From: an uncultured Flavobacteriales bacterium
GTDB lineage: Bacteria; Bacteroidota; Bacteroidia; Flavobacteriales_D; Sanyastnellaceae
DNA: 5,898 nt
Assembly: GCA_938092195.1 (NCBI GenBank)
Contig: CALKHD010000177.1
Coordinates: 1 to 5,898 of the forward strand
Direction: 5' to 3'
Part shown: positions 1 through 5,859 of the stretch, piece by piece
How positions within the stretch are numbered: position 1 is the first letter of the stretch
Layout: each line of letters starts with the position of its first letter
Made by a program: the position numbers and the translations under genes
Notes under the pieces: generated by a model
Told to the model about the DNA's origin: nothing
The model's input: the letters and a program-made list of their open reading frames with translations, nothing else
Database searches by the model: none

Positions 1-1408
1 AGGGCTTTGGCCCGGCTGCGGTGTGAAAGGTGATGTGGCCAACCCCCCTCCTCTCCAACAATACATTTCTGCGCCATTGAATGCCTTGGAGCTGATCCAT
101 TTTGATGACGGTGCGGCTGCGCCAAAACCACCCCCGTTCTAAGACCACAGCATTGGCATAGGCCCTGAGCTGCAAGCTCTCGAACCGCTTCGCAGTGGTA
201 AAGCCCGTCAAGGCCATCCAAGTGGCTGTTCCCATCCAAGCTGCAGCGGGGGACCATGCTGCAAACAGCAGTAGGCTCGGTGCCCAAGCTGCCAGCCACA
301 TGATCCAACGAAACCTTCGGACAGGTGAAAGAACAAAGCTTTCCGGCTCCTTCATGTCTGGATAGAGGATGCCCTCCACCACCTTCCGGTTTTCGGCCTC
401 CATGGCCGGCACAAAAACCCGAAGTGATGCATTGGCCTGGTCGCTGGCTTGGGCTTGTCGAATCTGCAAGGTTTCGAAGCCGAGTTGCCTTTTGAGCCAG
501 TTGCTCTTCCACACCGTCATGTGAACCTTGCTATAAGGCACCTGAAAGGTGTTGCGCCGAACCAACCCCATCTCAATCTGAACCCCCTCTGAACCGATGG
601 AACTCCGGTATCTGAAATATTGAAACGTGGCCAAGCCCAACGAAATGACCACGCCCGACAAAAGGAACAGCACCAAACCAGGAACGATGAGCAACACTGA
701 GAGCGCACTCAATGCGAGAATCGCCGCTGAAGGCAAAGCGCCAAACAGCGATTCGATCGCAGACTCCAGCGGGCTTCCAATGGAACCAAAAATGGCGATT
801 CCAAGAAATGCATTCCGCAAGTGGTTTTGGGAGAGTCCCACTTTGATCAATCGCTTGGCATCCAGAATGACCAGAGGCTGACGGTTGAATCCATCGGGAC
901 CTTTTGCCGGGGCGTTCGGCTGGCTTTGTTCAGAGGCTTCTGCTGATGTCTCTGCTTTGGCTTGAGATGTGCTCACCAGCCTCTGGCGCAAGGATTCAGC
1001 CTCTGCCTTACCGATGGCCACTAGCTGCAACTCATTGCCGGTTGACCCTGCGGTGTCGACCCTGAGTCCGGTCAGCCCGAACAGCTGCTGCAATGGACCT
1101 TGAAACAACTGAATGGCTTGAATTCGGTCGAAGGGAATCAGCAACCGTTCTCTTTGAAGTAGCCCCCTTTCCACCACCAAAGCCTCATCTTCCAATCGAT
1201 ACTTGAACCTCAAGTAGTAAGCCACAGCCCCCGCCAAAATCAGGCCGAGCACAATGGGAATGCCCAGCAGCATGTACCCTTCTATGCCGCCGAATGTGAT
1301 GCCAATCAGCAAGGGCCAAGCCGCACGAACACCATTCACCAAGAACTGCACTGAAATGATGGCAATGCCCAATGGGTGCTGCCTGCGAGGGATGGAGAAG
1401 TCCGTCAT
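1..1408 (-). CDS. YdbT-like multi-domain bacterial PH (bPH2/DUF304) membrane protein, 3' end outside window
   Basis: Reading the minus strand from the ATG at 1408-1406 gives 469 uninterrupted codons to the window edge, so the C-terminus is missing. The protein begins MTDFSIPRRQHPLG. It has hydrophobic segments at about residues 14-38 and 44-66, then a first bPH2 domain at about 68-145 with the motifs VVERGLLQRERLLIPFDRIQ and VDTAGSTG. An Ala/Glu/Ser-rich linker covers about 146-172. Further membrane segments lie near 198-215 and 228-262, and a second bPH2 domain at about 265-348 (EMGLVRRNTFQVPYSKVH). Two more hydrophobic stretches (about 368-402) precede a third bPH2 domain from about 405, cut by the edge (VLERGWFWRSRTVIKMDQLQ). 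This order matches the YdbT family, usually near 500 residues, so perhaps 30-50 residues are lost. The start is fixed by its ATGA overlap with the upstream single-domain partner. The family is an integral membrane protein of poorly defined role; in Bacillus subtilis the ydbS-ydbT pair is SigW-controlled and linked to resistance to antimicrobial peptides. Carrying that role over to this organism is inference. Confidence 0.88.
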   Translation of the reverse strand, partial: MTDFSIPRRQHPLGIAIISVQFLVNGVRAAWPLLIGITFGGIEGYMLLGIPIVLGLILAGAVAYYLRFKYRLEDEALVVERGLLQRERLLIPFDRIQAIQLFQGPLQQLFGLTGLRVDTAGSTGNELQLVAIGKAEAESLRQRLVSTSQAKAETSAEASEQSQPNAPAKGPDGFNRQPLVILDAKRLIKVGLSQNHLRNAFLGIAIFGSIGSPLESAIESLFGALPSAAILALSALSVLLIVPGLVLFLLSGVVISLGLATFQYFRYRSSIGSEGVQIEMGLVRRNTFQVPYSKVHMTVWKSNWLKRQLGFETLQIRQAQASDQANASLRVFVPAMEAENRKVVEGILYPDMKEPESFVLSPVRRFRWIMWLAAWAPSLLLFAAWSPAAAWMGTATWMALTGFTTAKRFESLQLRAYANAVVLERGWFWRSRTVIKMDQLQGIQWRRNVLLERRGVGHITFHTAAGPKP

Positions 1409-1932
1409 GACTTGCCCGCTCGGGCATCAATGACCCCCCGCAATTCCTGCGCTTTTTCTTCTTTCAATCCCGCGATCCTCAAATTCCCGCTTCCACCTGC
1501 TGTGAAGAGCTTGATGTGGTTCAGACCGAGCCACCTTGAAACGGGGCCCTGACTGAGCTCAGAATGCTGAATCATGGAATAGGGAATGGTCACCGTATTC
1601 CGCACCAGCCAACCTGTCTGATATGTGATGTCCCTTTCTCGTACCGCATATCCCCTTCTCTCAAAGCCCAGCCACTCTTCCGCAAACCAGAGGCCCCCGA
1701 GTGCGAATTGTACCAACAACGGAATCCAAATGAGGCCCATTTTCACCCCATCCAACCAGCCCACAAGCTGGCCCACAAACGGCGCGAGCACTGCCAATAA
1801 AATCAAGGTTTGAACAGCGCCCCAAGCCAGGAGGCGCATCTTTCGGTAAGCACGGTCCACAGGCAGAACGTCCACATCTTGCAACAGGGGAAGGTGATCC
1901 ATGTTGACTGCGGGATTCTCAGGAAATTCCAT
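1405..1932 (-). CDS. YdbS-like single bacterial PH (bPH2/DUF304) domain membrane protein
   Basis: This 175-residue protein has two predicted membrane helices, about residues 34-56 and 65-84, followed by one bPH2 domain at about 92-172. The domain shows the family pattern: YAVRERDITYQTGWLVRNTV, then TIPYSMIQH, WLGLNHIKLFTAGGSGNLRI and a final helix. Its size and layout match YdbS, the usual upstream partner of YdbT. I chose the ATG at 1932-1930 (MEFPENP) because it lies 17 bases after the stop of the kelch gene. The open frame continues upstream to 2076, but that extension overlaps the kelch gene's sorting domain and its sequence looks like antisense-frame noise. A second ATG, Met11 at 1902, is possible. 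There is no clear Shine-Dalgarno sequence, as is usual in Bacteroidota. The stop overlaps the next start as ATGA, implying translational coupling and probably a shared complex. The function is not known from the sequence; an inner-membrane or envelope-stress role is inferred from the family only. Confidence 0.88.
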   Translation of the reverse strand: MEFPENPAVNMDHLPLLQDVDVLPVDRAYRKMRLLAWGAVQTLILLAVLAPFVGQLVGWLDGVKMGLIWIPLLVQFALGGLWFAEEWLGFERRGYAVRERDITYQTGWLVRNTVTIPYSMIQHSELSQGPVSRWLGLNHIKLFTAGGSGNLRIAGLKEEKAQELRGVIDARAGKS

Positions 1933-1949
1933 GTCCGAAATGTAAAGCC

Positions 1950-3806
1950 TCAGCGAATCACAATCCGATTCGATGTGTGGCCTGATGCATTGTCGACGGA
2001 CAAGAAGTAAAGTCCAGGCTCCATTGCAGGCCATGTCAAGCGGTCGCGGCCTGTTAAAACCACTGTCGAGGCCCAAGCCACCCTTCCGCTCGCATCGGTC
2101 AGTGTTACATCTGACCTGTCAGTCACCCCCGTTACCCAAACACCGCCCTGTGTCGGATTGGGGAACACGCCCCATTGCTTCTCTCGGTTGGCCACGGAAC
2201 TTGGAGATGCACAGGGAGACTCCAACGTCCAACGATAGAAGTAGTAATAATAGGCCTGCGGCTCATCGGTGGTATTGGCCGTGATGGTCATGCGGTCGGC
2301 TACGGCAATGGGAAAGCTGCCTGCAGGGACAGCATTGTTTCTGAAAAGCCCTTCATTGTCCCCTTCGATGCCCATGGCGTAGTTGGTTCCATTTGGCAAT
2401 TCAATGTCCAAGTCGAGGGTGTTCCAACCGGCTAAAAGCTCCACGTTTTCTTGGAAGAGGGTGGCACCTGCCGCATTCTTGATGTAAACAGAGGTGCCAA
2501 ATGCAGTTTCTGCGAAAACATCCACGCTGGCCAGAATTGTGGGTTCTGAGACCGAGAACAGCATGTCCCAATTGTCATTGAAGTGAAATCCGCCCGCCCC
2601 CAATTCATTGAGGTTCATTGGGCCTCCAATCGCCACCTCTGTGTTGGCTTCCGGGTCGAAATAGACCGAGGTTTCATCGGTGCAACCCAAGACAGGCGCG
2701 ATGCAAGACCCGTCACCAAAACAGGCTTCCGGGTTGTAGTTGATCGCGGTCTCTTGAAGGCACCCCGCCAAAAAGCAACATGAGCCATCGTCGATGGTGG
2801 CCACGCTGGAGAAGTTAAATGCCGAATCATCGGTGCATCCGCAATCGGGAAGCAATGAATAGCGCCACAGATCGTGGTGGAACACATCGGCCGTTCCTTC
2901 CAGACCACCTGTGAGGTAAACATGACATCCCAGCACAAAGCTTCCAGGTGCCCAACGCGCTCCGCCAGGATGAGCGGGCAATTCGTCCCAATTGTCGGTT
3001 TGAGGGTCGTATTCCCAAAACTCTCCATTGTCGAGAGGTCCGTGATCGTCACCGTCGCCACTCAAGACATACCCTTTTCCTTGTGCAGCGAATTGAGTGC
3101 CTGCCACGCGCGCTTCACCTGGGAAATCTCCCAACTGGGTCCAACTGTTGTTGGCCGGATTGTAAGCATGAAAATCCCGGTAGATCGTGAGGTTTCCATT
3201 TTGGGTGTCTCCATGCCCAAACCCGACATAGGCCGTGCCATCGATGCCGAAGTAAAACGGATGATGGCGGTTTCCGGCGGTAAAAGGCGCCAGTTCTTCC
3301 CAAGTGTTGGCCGCAATGTCATACCCCCACCAGTCGCCCAAGTTGCCATCTGAATTGCTGCCCAATCCCACGAACACCTTCCCTGCTGTCAGAACCATGG
3401 CCGGGTGATTTCGACCCGGTCCTGGAAAGTCGGCCATGGCTGTCCAGGACCCCGAAGCCATGTCCAAACGCCACCAATCTGTAGGGTATCCAACGTCATT
3501 GGAACCAAACCCCACAAAAGCGTTGTCGCCTTCGGAAACACCATAACCATACCCTCGTCCTCCTCCTGGGAAGGCCTCCATCTGCTCCCACGTGTCGCCC
3601 GCAGGGTCATAGCGGTGGACGTCGTCCAAATTCAAAGAAGCAAAACCAGCCTGACCCGCAATCACGTATCCGTATTGGTCATTGGCCACAGTGATCGGAT
3701 GATGGCGTCCTGTTCCTGTGGGCGATGACATTTGAATCCAAGTCTCTTGGGCAAGGCCTGAGCCTGTGACACCGCAGAGCAAAAGAATCGGAAGAAGACG
3801 GGTCAT
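1950..3806 (-). CDS. Secreted kelch-repeat protein with Cys-rich repeats, jelly-roll-like domain and T9SS type A sorting domain
   Basis: The product has 618 residues. It opens with a signal peptide (MTRLLPILLLCGVTGSGLAQ, cleavage near residue 19-20). Cys11 is not preceded by a lipobox small residue, so a lipoprotein is unlikely. Residues 21-320 hold six kelch-like blades, each with a W-x-x-M/L start (ETWIQM, DTWEQM, SWTAM, TWEEL, SWTQL, NWDEL), most with an FPGxxR-like stretch and an aromatic D/YDP end, consistent with a six-bladed propeller. Residues 321-391 are Cys-rich 'GCTD...DGSC' repeats. Residues about 394-531 form a beta-rich, jelly-roll-like domain ending in YYYYFYRWTLES, a pattern seen in many Bacteroidota secreted proteins. 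Residues 547-618 are a T9SS type A sorting domain (VFPNPTQGGVWVTG to NRIVIR*). The expected fate is export by Sec, passage through the outer membrane by T9SS, and attachment or release at the surface. The internal ATG at 3806 is preferred over the longer frame from 3953 because it begins exactly at the signal peptide. The ligand is unknown; the propeller probably binds a carbohydrate or protein, and no catalytic residues are identifiable. Confidence 0.92.
   Translation of the reverse strand: MTRLLPILLLCGVTGSGLAQETWIQMSSPTGTGRHHPITVANDQYGYVIAGQAGFASLNLDDVHRYDPAGDTWEQMEAFPGGGRGYGYGVSEGDNAFVGFGSNDVGYPTDWWRLDMASGSWTAMADFPGPGRNHPAMVLTAGKVFVGLGSNSDGNLGDWWGYDIAANTWEELAPFTAGNRHHPFYFGIDGTAYVGFGHGDTQNGNLTIYRDFHAYNPANNSWTQLGDFPGEARVAGTQFAAQGKGYVLSGDGDDHGPLDNGEFWEYDPQTDNWDELPAHPGGARWAPGSFVLGCHVYLTGGLEGTADVFHHDLWRYSLLPDCGCTDDSAFNFSSVATIDDGSCCFLAGCLQETAINYNPEACFGDGSCIAPVLGCTDETSVYFDPEANTEVAIGGPMNLNELGAGGFHFNDNWDMLFSVSEPTILASVDVFAETAFGTSVYIKNAAGATLFQENVELLAGWNTLDLDIELPNGTNYAMGIEGDNEGLFRNNAVPAGSFPIAVADRMTITANTTDEPQAYYYYFYRWTLESPCASPSSVANREKQWGVFPNPTQGGVWVTGVTDRSDVTLTDASGRVAWASTVVLTGRDRLTWPAMEPGLYFLSVDNASGHTSNRIVIR
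2634..2846 (-). repeat. Cys-rich 'GCTD-DGSC' repeats, third copy incomplete
   Basis: Residues 321-391 of the kelch protein contain three related units. The first runs from CGCTDDSAFNFSSVATIDD to GSC. The second has GCLQETAINYNPEACFGDG followed by SC. The third starts GCTDETSVYFDPEANTEV but then passes into the next domain without the DGSC end. Such units are common linkers or small disulfide modules in secreted Bacteroidota proteins, especially those with T9SS tails. Confidence 0.8.
2847..3746 (-). repeat. Six tandem kelch-type blade repeats (protein level)
   Basis: Protein residues 21-320 of the kelch gene divide into six units of about 48-53 residues, beginning at residues 21, 71, 120, 168, 221 and 272. 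Recurring features are the Trp near each start, the FPGxGR-like segment (clearest in blades 2, 3 and 5; GR or AR retained in the others), YVGFG-like strands, and W/F-x-YDP at the unit end. Repetition is clear in protein but not in DNA, so these are old, diverged duplications. Confidence 0.8.
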
Positions 3807-3837
3807 GGGAAAGATGTTGTCGAATGAAGTAAAGAAC

Positions 3838-3874
3838 CATCGAAATGCGATGAAGTTGCATTTCATCGAAAATG
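3838..3874. repeat. Overlapping dyads and a direct repeat in the divergent intergenic region
   Basis: CGATGAA (3848-3854) and TTCATCG (3862-3868) form a perfect 7-bp inverted repeat with a 7-base gap. A second dyad overlaps it: GAAATGC (3842-3848) and GCATTTC (3858-3864). In addition CATCGAAATG (3838-3847) recurs nearly exactly as CATCGAAAATG (3864-3874), 26 bases apart. The location between two divergent secreted-protein genes fits an operator or a 5'-leader hairpin for the minus-strand gene. No regulator is encoded in the window, so the role is inference. Confidence 0.35.
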
Positions 3875-3880
3875 AGGCCC

Positions 3881-3913
3881 TTTGCCATGTTGGGCCCTCT
3901 CCCGGTACGTTCA
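3881..3913 (+). promoter_or_regulatory. Weak candidate Bacteroidota-type promoter for the secreted esterase gene
   Basis: TTTG at 3881-3884 is followed after 21 bases by TACGTTCA at 3906-3913, which matches the Bacteroidota -7 box TAnnTTTG at four of six defined positions. The spacing is acceptable and the leader to the ATG at 3956 would be roughly 35-40 bases. The match is weak and TATCTTGA at 3931-3938 is an equally imperfect alternative. No convincing box was found for the minus-strand gene. Confidence 0.22.
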
Positions 3914-3955
3914 GCGCGCAAGCGGCAGTGTATCTTGACCGCCAGAACAACAACC

Positions 3956-5809
3956 ATGCGTCTTTTCCTTTCTTTTTTGGCCATGAGCCTCAGCGCTTCC
4001 CTTGTTTCCCAGACCGTCCTTCTTCAAGAAGGATTTGACGGAGATGGATTGCCTGCGGGCTGGTCACAACAAACCTTGGCCTCAGACGGGGGCTGGCTGG
4101 GTGGAGACAACCAATCCTTGCAAAGCCAATGGTGGTCCATTGCTCCCCACGGGTCATTCATGGCCACCAACGACGATGGTTGTGATTGCGACAAAAGCGC
4201 CGATTACTTGATCCTCCCTGAACTGGATTTGTCGGGCCTCGATCAAGCCCTTCTCACCTTGGCCAGCTACTATGATGGCGGCGAGTATGAAGGGGCAACA
4301 GAAGTTGCCACTGTGGAGTACTCTTTGGATGCCGGGGAGACTTGGACAGTGCTGGAAACCCTTGAAGGGAATGACAATGGCGAATGGGGATTCGAAGTGA
4401 TCTCGCTGGAGGCCTTGCTGGGCGAGACTTCCCTTTGGTTGGCCCTCCGTTACAACGACGATGGTGGTTGGCTCTTCGGCTGGGCTGTTGACGATGTGGG
4501 CGTTTTGGAGCCCGGCGGTTTGGATTTGGCCTTGTCCAGCGTCAATGTGGAACCTGTGGTATTTGCACCCATCCAAGAAGACCTGTCTGGCACAGTGGTC
4601 AACTTGGGGATGGACACGGTTTACTCTTACACCATTGCTTGGAGCATGGGCGACGAAAGCGGAACCACCGATGTAGACGGCGTGGCTCTGGGAACAGGCG
4701 ACAGCGATGGCTTCAACATCAACAACGCCATTGAGTTCGATGGGTCAGGAAGTTTTGAAATCGAGGTGAGCATCACGAATGTGAACGGGACTTTGGACGA
4801 CAACAGCGCCAACGACGTGCAAATTGCCGTGGCTTCTGCGGTTTTGGCCGCTCAGTACCCCGACGGAAAACTCCTTCGCGATTATTTGTACTACCATCCG
4901 AGTGACGCTCCGGACAACTGCCCGCTGGTCTTCGTTTACCATGGGTACACGGGTGACGCTTTGAGCACCATGCAGTACACCGGGTTCAACGCATTGGCCG
5001 ATGAGAACGGATTCGCAGTGTGCTATCCTCAAGGGTCATACGATGGCGATGGTGAGGCGTTTTGGAACGTCGGTTACGCCTTCCATCAGAATGAGTACGT
5101 GGACGATGTCAGCTTTACCCTGGGCTTGCGGGAACTGTTGGTGGAGGAAAACAACCTCGACCCTGAGCGGGTGTTTGCAACGGGTTTCTCCAACGGTGCA
5201 GACTTCAGTTACCTTTTGGCGTGTGAAGCTTCTGCAGAATTCCGCGCTGTCGCCCCCATTGCGGGCATCTTGATGGAGGACATACGAACAGAATGTTCCC
5301 CTACCCACATGGTTCCAATTTTGGAAATCCATGGAACTGCGGATGATGTGAGCTTGTACGAAGGCGACATGCAAAACGTCGACGGTTGGGGAGCTTACCC
5401 CAGTACGCCCGATGCCATGGCCTTTTTCGTGAACCTCTTCGACATCAGCCTGCAGGAATCCGGTGCTTTTGAAGATTCAGCGCCCGGTGACGGGTCAACG
5501 GTGGATTACCAAAAGTGGGGGGCTGCTGGCTCTTGTGCTCAAGTTTGGCTGTACACGGTGAATGGTGGTGGTCACAGCTGGCCTGGCGTTTGGGGAAACC
5601 AAGACATCAACGCTTCTCAAGAGGCATGGGACTTTTTTGTGCAATCATGCAATCAAGTCATGTCGGTGGATGATCTGCCTTCTGGGCAAGACAAGACCTT
5701 GTTGAAGGTGGTGGATTTGCTGGGTCGCGAATCGGCTCACACCCCAGGACAGCTCCAGTTGCACATCTATTCAGATGGCTCCGTGGAGAAGCGCATGTCT
5801 CACGAATGA
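3956..5809 (+). CDS. Secreted multidomain esterase (LpqC / PHB depolymerase / feruloyl esterase type) with N-terminal adhesin-like domains
   Basis: The product has 617 residues. The signal peptide is MRLFLSFLAMSLSASLVSQ; the ATG at 3956 is preferred to an in-frame ATG at 3872 because it starts right at this signal. Residues about 22-186 resemble the choice-of-anchor-J/cleaved-adhesin jelly roll (LLQEGFDGDGLPAGW, TNDDGCDCDKS, LILPELDLSGLDQ, WAVDDVGVLE). Residues about 187-296 are a CARDB-like beta domain (SGTVVNLGMDTVYSYTIAWS; ending in the NG-x-x-D-x-x-x-AND pattern). Residues about 298-566 are an alpha/beta-hydrolase of the esterase_PHB/LpqC group: VYHG at 327-330 for the oxyanion hole, nucleophile Ser412 in GFSNG, probable Asp463 in HGTADD, and His540 in GGGHSWPG. 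The family hydrolyses ester bonds in polyesters or feruloylated and acetylated polysaccharides; which one here cannot be read from sequence. The last 36 residues (LLKVVDLLGRES to EKRMSHE) look like the second half of a T9SS sorting domain without the usual PNP start. The protein is therefore probably exported and cell-surface or extracellular. It is transcribed alone, divergent from the kelch gene, and ends at a strong terminator. Confidence 0.9.
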   Translation: MRLFLSFLAMSLSASLVSQTVLLQEGFDGDGLPAGWSQQTLASDGGWLGGDNQSLQSQWWSIAPHGSFMATNDDGCDCDKSADYLILPELDLSGLDQALLTLASYYDGGEYEGATEVATVEYSLDAGETWTVLETLEGNDNGEWGFEVISLEALLGETSLWLALRYNDDGGWLFGWAVDDVGVLEPGGLDLALSSVNVEPVVFAPIQEDLSGTVVNLGMDTVYSYTIAWSMGDESGTTDVDGVALGTGDSDGFNINNAIEFDGSGSFEIEVSITNVNGTLDDNSANDVQIAVASAVLAAQYPDGKLLRDYLYYHPSDAPDNCPLVFVYHGYTGDALSTMQYTGFNALADENGFAVCYPQGSYDGDGEAFWNVGYAFHQNEYVDDVSFTLGLRELLVEENNLDPERVFATGFSNGADFSYLLACEASAEFRAVAPIAGILMEDIRTECSPTHMVPILEIHGTADDVSLYEGDMQNVDGWGAYPSTPDAMAFFVNLFDISLQESGAFEDSAPGDGSTVDYQKWGAAGSCAQVWLYTVNGGGHSWPGVWGNQDINASQEAWDFFVQSCNQVMSVDDLPSGQDKTLLKVVDLLGRESAHTPGQLQLHIYSDGSVEKRMSHE

Positions 5810-5828
5810 ATTCAAGTAGAGTACAATG

Positions 5829-5858
5829 AAAAAGGACGGCCACTTGGCCGTCCTTTTT
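5829..5858 (+). terminator. Rho-independent terminator after the esterase gene, possibly bidirectional
   Basis: GGACGGCC (5834-5841), loop ACTT (5842-5845) and GGCCGTCC (5846-5853) form a perfect 8-bp GC-rich stem. It is extended by AAAAA (5829-5833) pairing with TTTTT (5854-5858), and the T run continues to 5859. It lies 19 bases after the esterase stop. The A-tract on the left gives a U-tract for minus-strand transcripts, so it could also end a gene entering from the right. Confidence 0.93.
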
Positions 5859-5859
5859 T

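Noticed and set aside
627..881. Plus-strand 84-codon frame opposite the YdbT-like gene
   Set aside because: It is antisense to a well-supported coding region, has no domain signature, and has no initiation or promoter signal of its own.
1185..1430. Minus-strand 81-codon frame in the PH gene region
   Set aside because: It is an out-of-frame shadow of the YdbT-like gene and the end of the YdbS-like gene, with His- and Cys-rich noise composition.
1933..2076. N-terminal extension of the YdbS-like protein to an ATG at 2076
   Set aside because: It overlaps the coding sequence of the kelch sorting domain and has no resemblance to the bPH2 family; the ATG at 1932 fits the gene spacing.
2874..3353. 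Plus-strand 159-codon frame opposite the kelch propeller
   Set aside because: It is the longest antisense frame, but the opposite strand encodes clear kelch repeats; the antisense product has no recognisable features.
3774..3806. Lipoprotein signal in the kelch protein (Cys11 in LLLCG)
   Set aside because: The residue before the Cys is Leu rather than a small residue, and a normal signal-peptidase site (GLA-Q) follows, so a secreted protein with a sorting domain is more likely.
3807..3953. Upstream extension of the kelch gene to an ATG at 3953
   Set aside because: The added 49 residues place the obvious signal peptide internally and read through the intergenic dyads. The start at 3806 begins exactly at MTRLLPILLL.
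3872..3955. Upstream extension of the esterase gene to an ATG at 3872
   Set aside because: The extra 28 residues are basic and not signal-like, and would bury the clear signal peptide that begins at 3956.
3807..3955. Promoter for the minus-strand gene
   Set aside because: The region was scanned for TTTG and TAnnTTTG at proper spacing on the minus strand; only fragments such as TACTTCAT were found, too weak to report.
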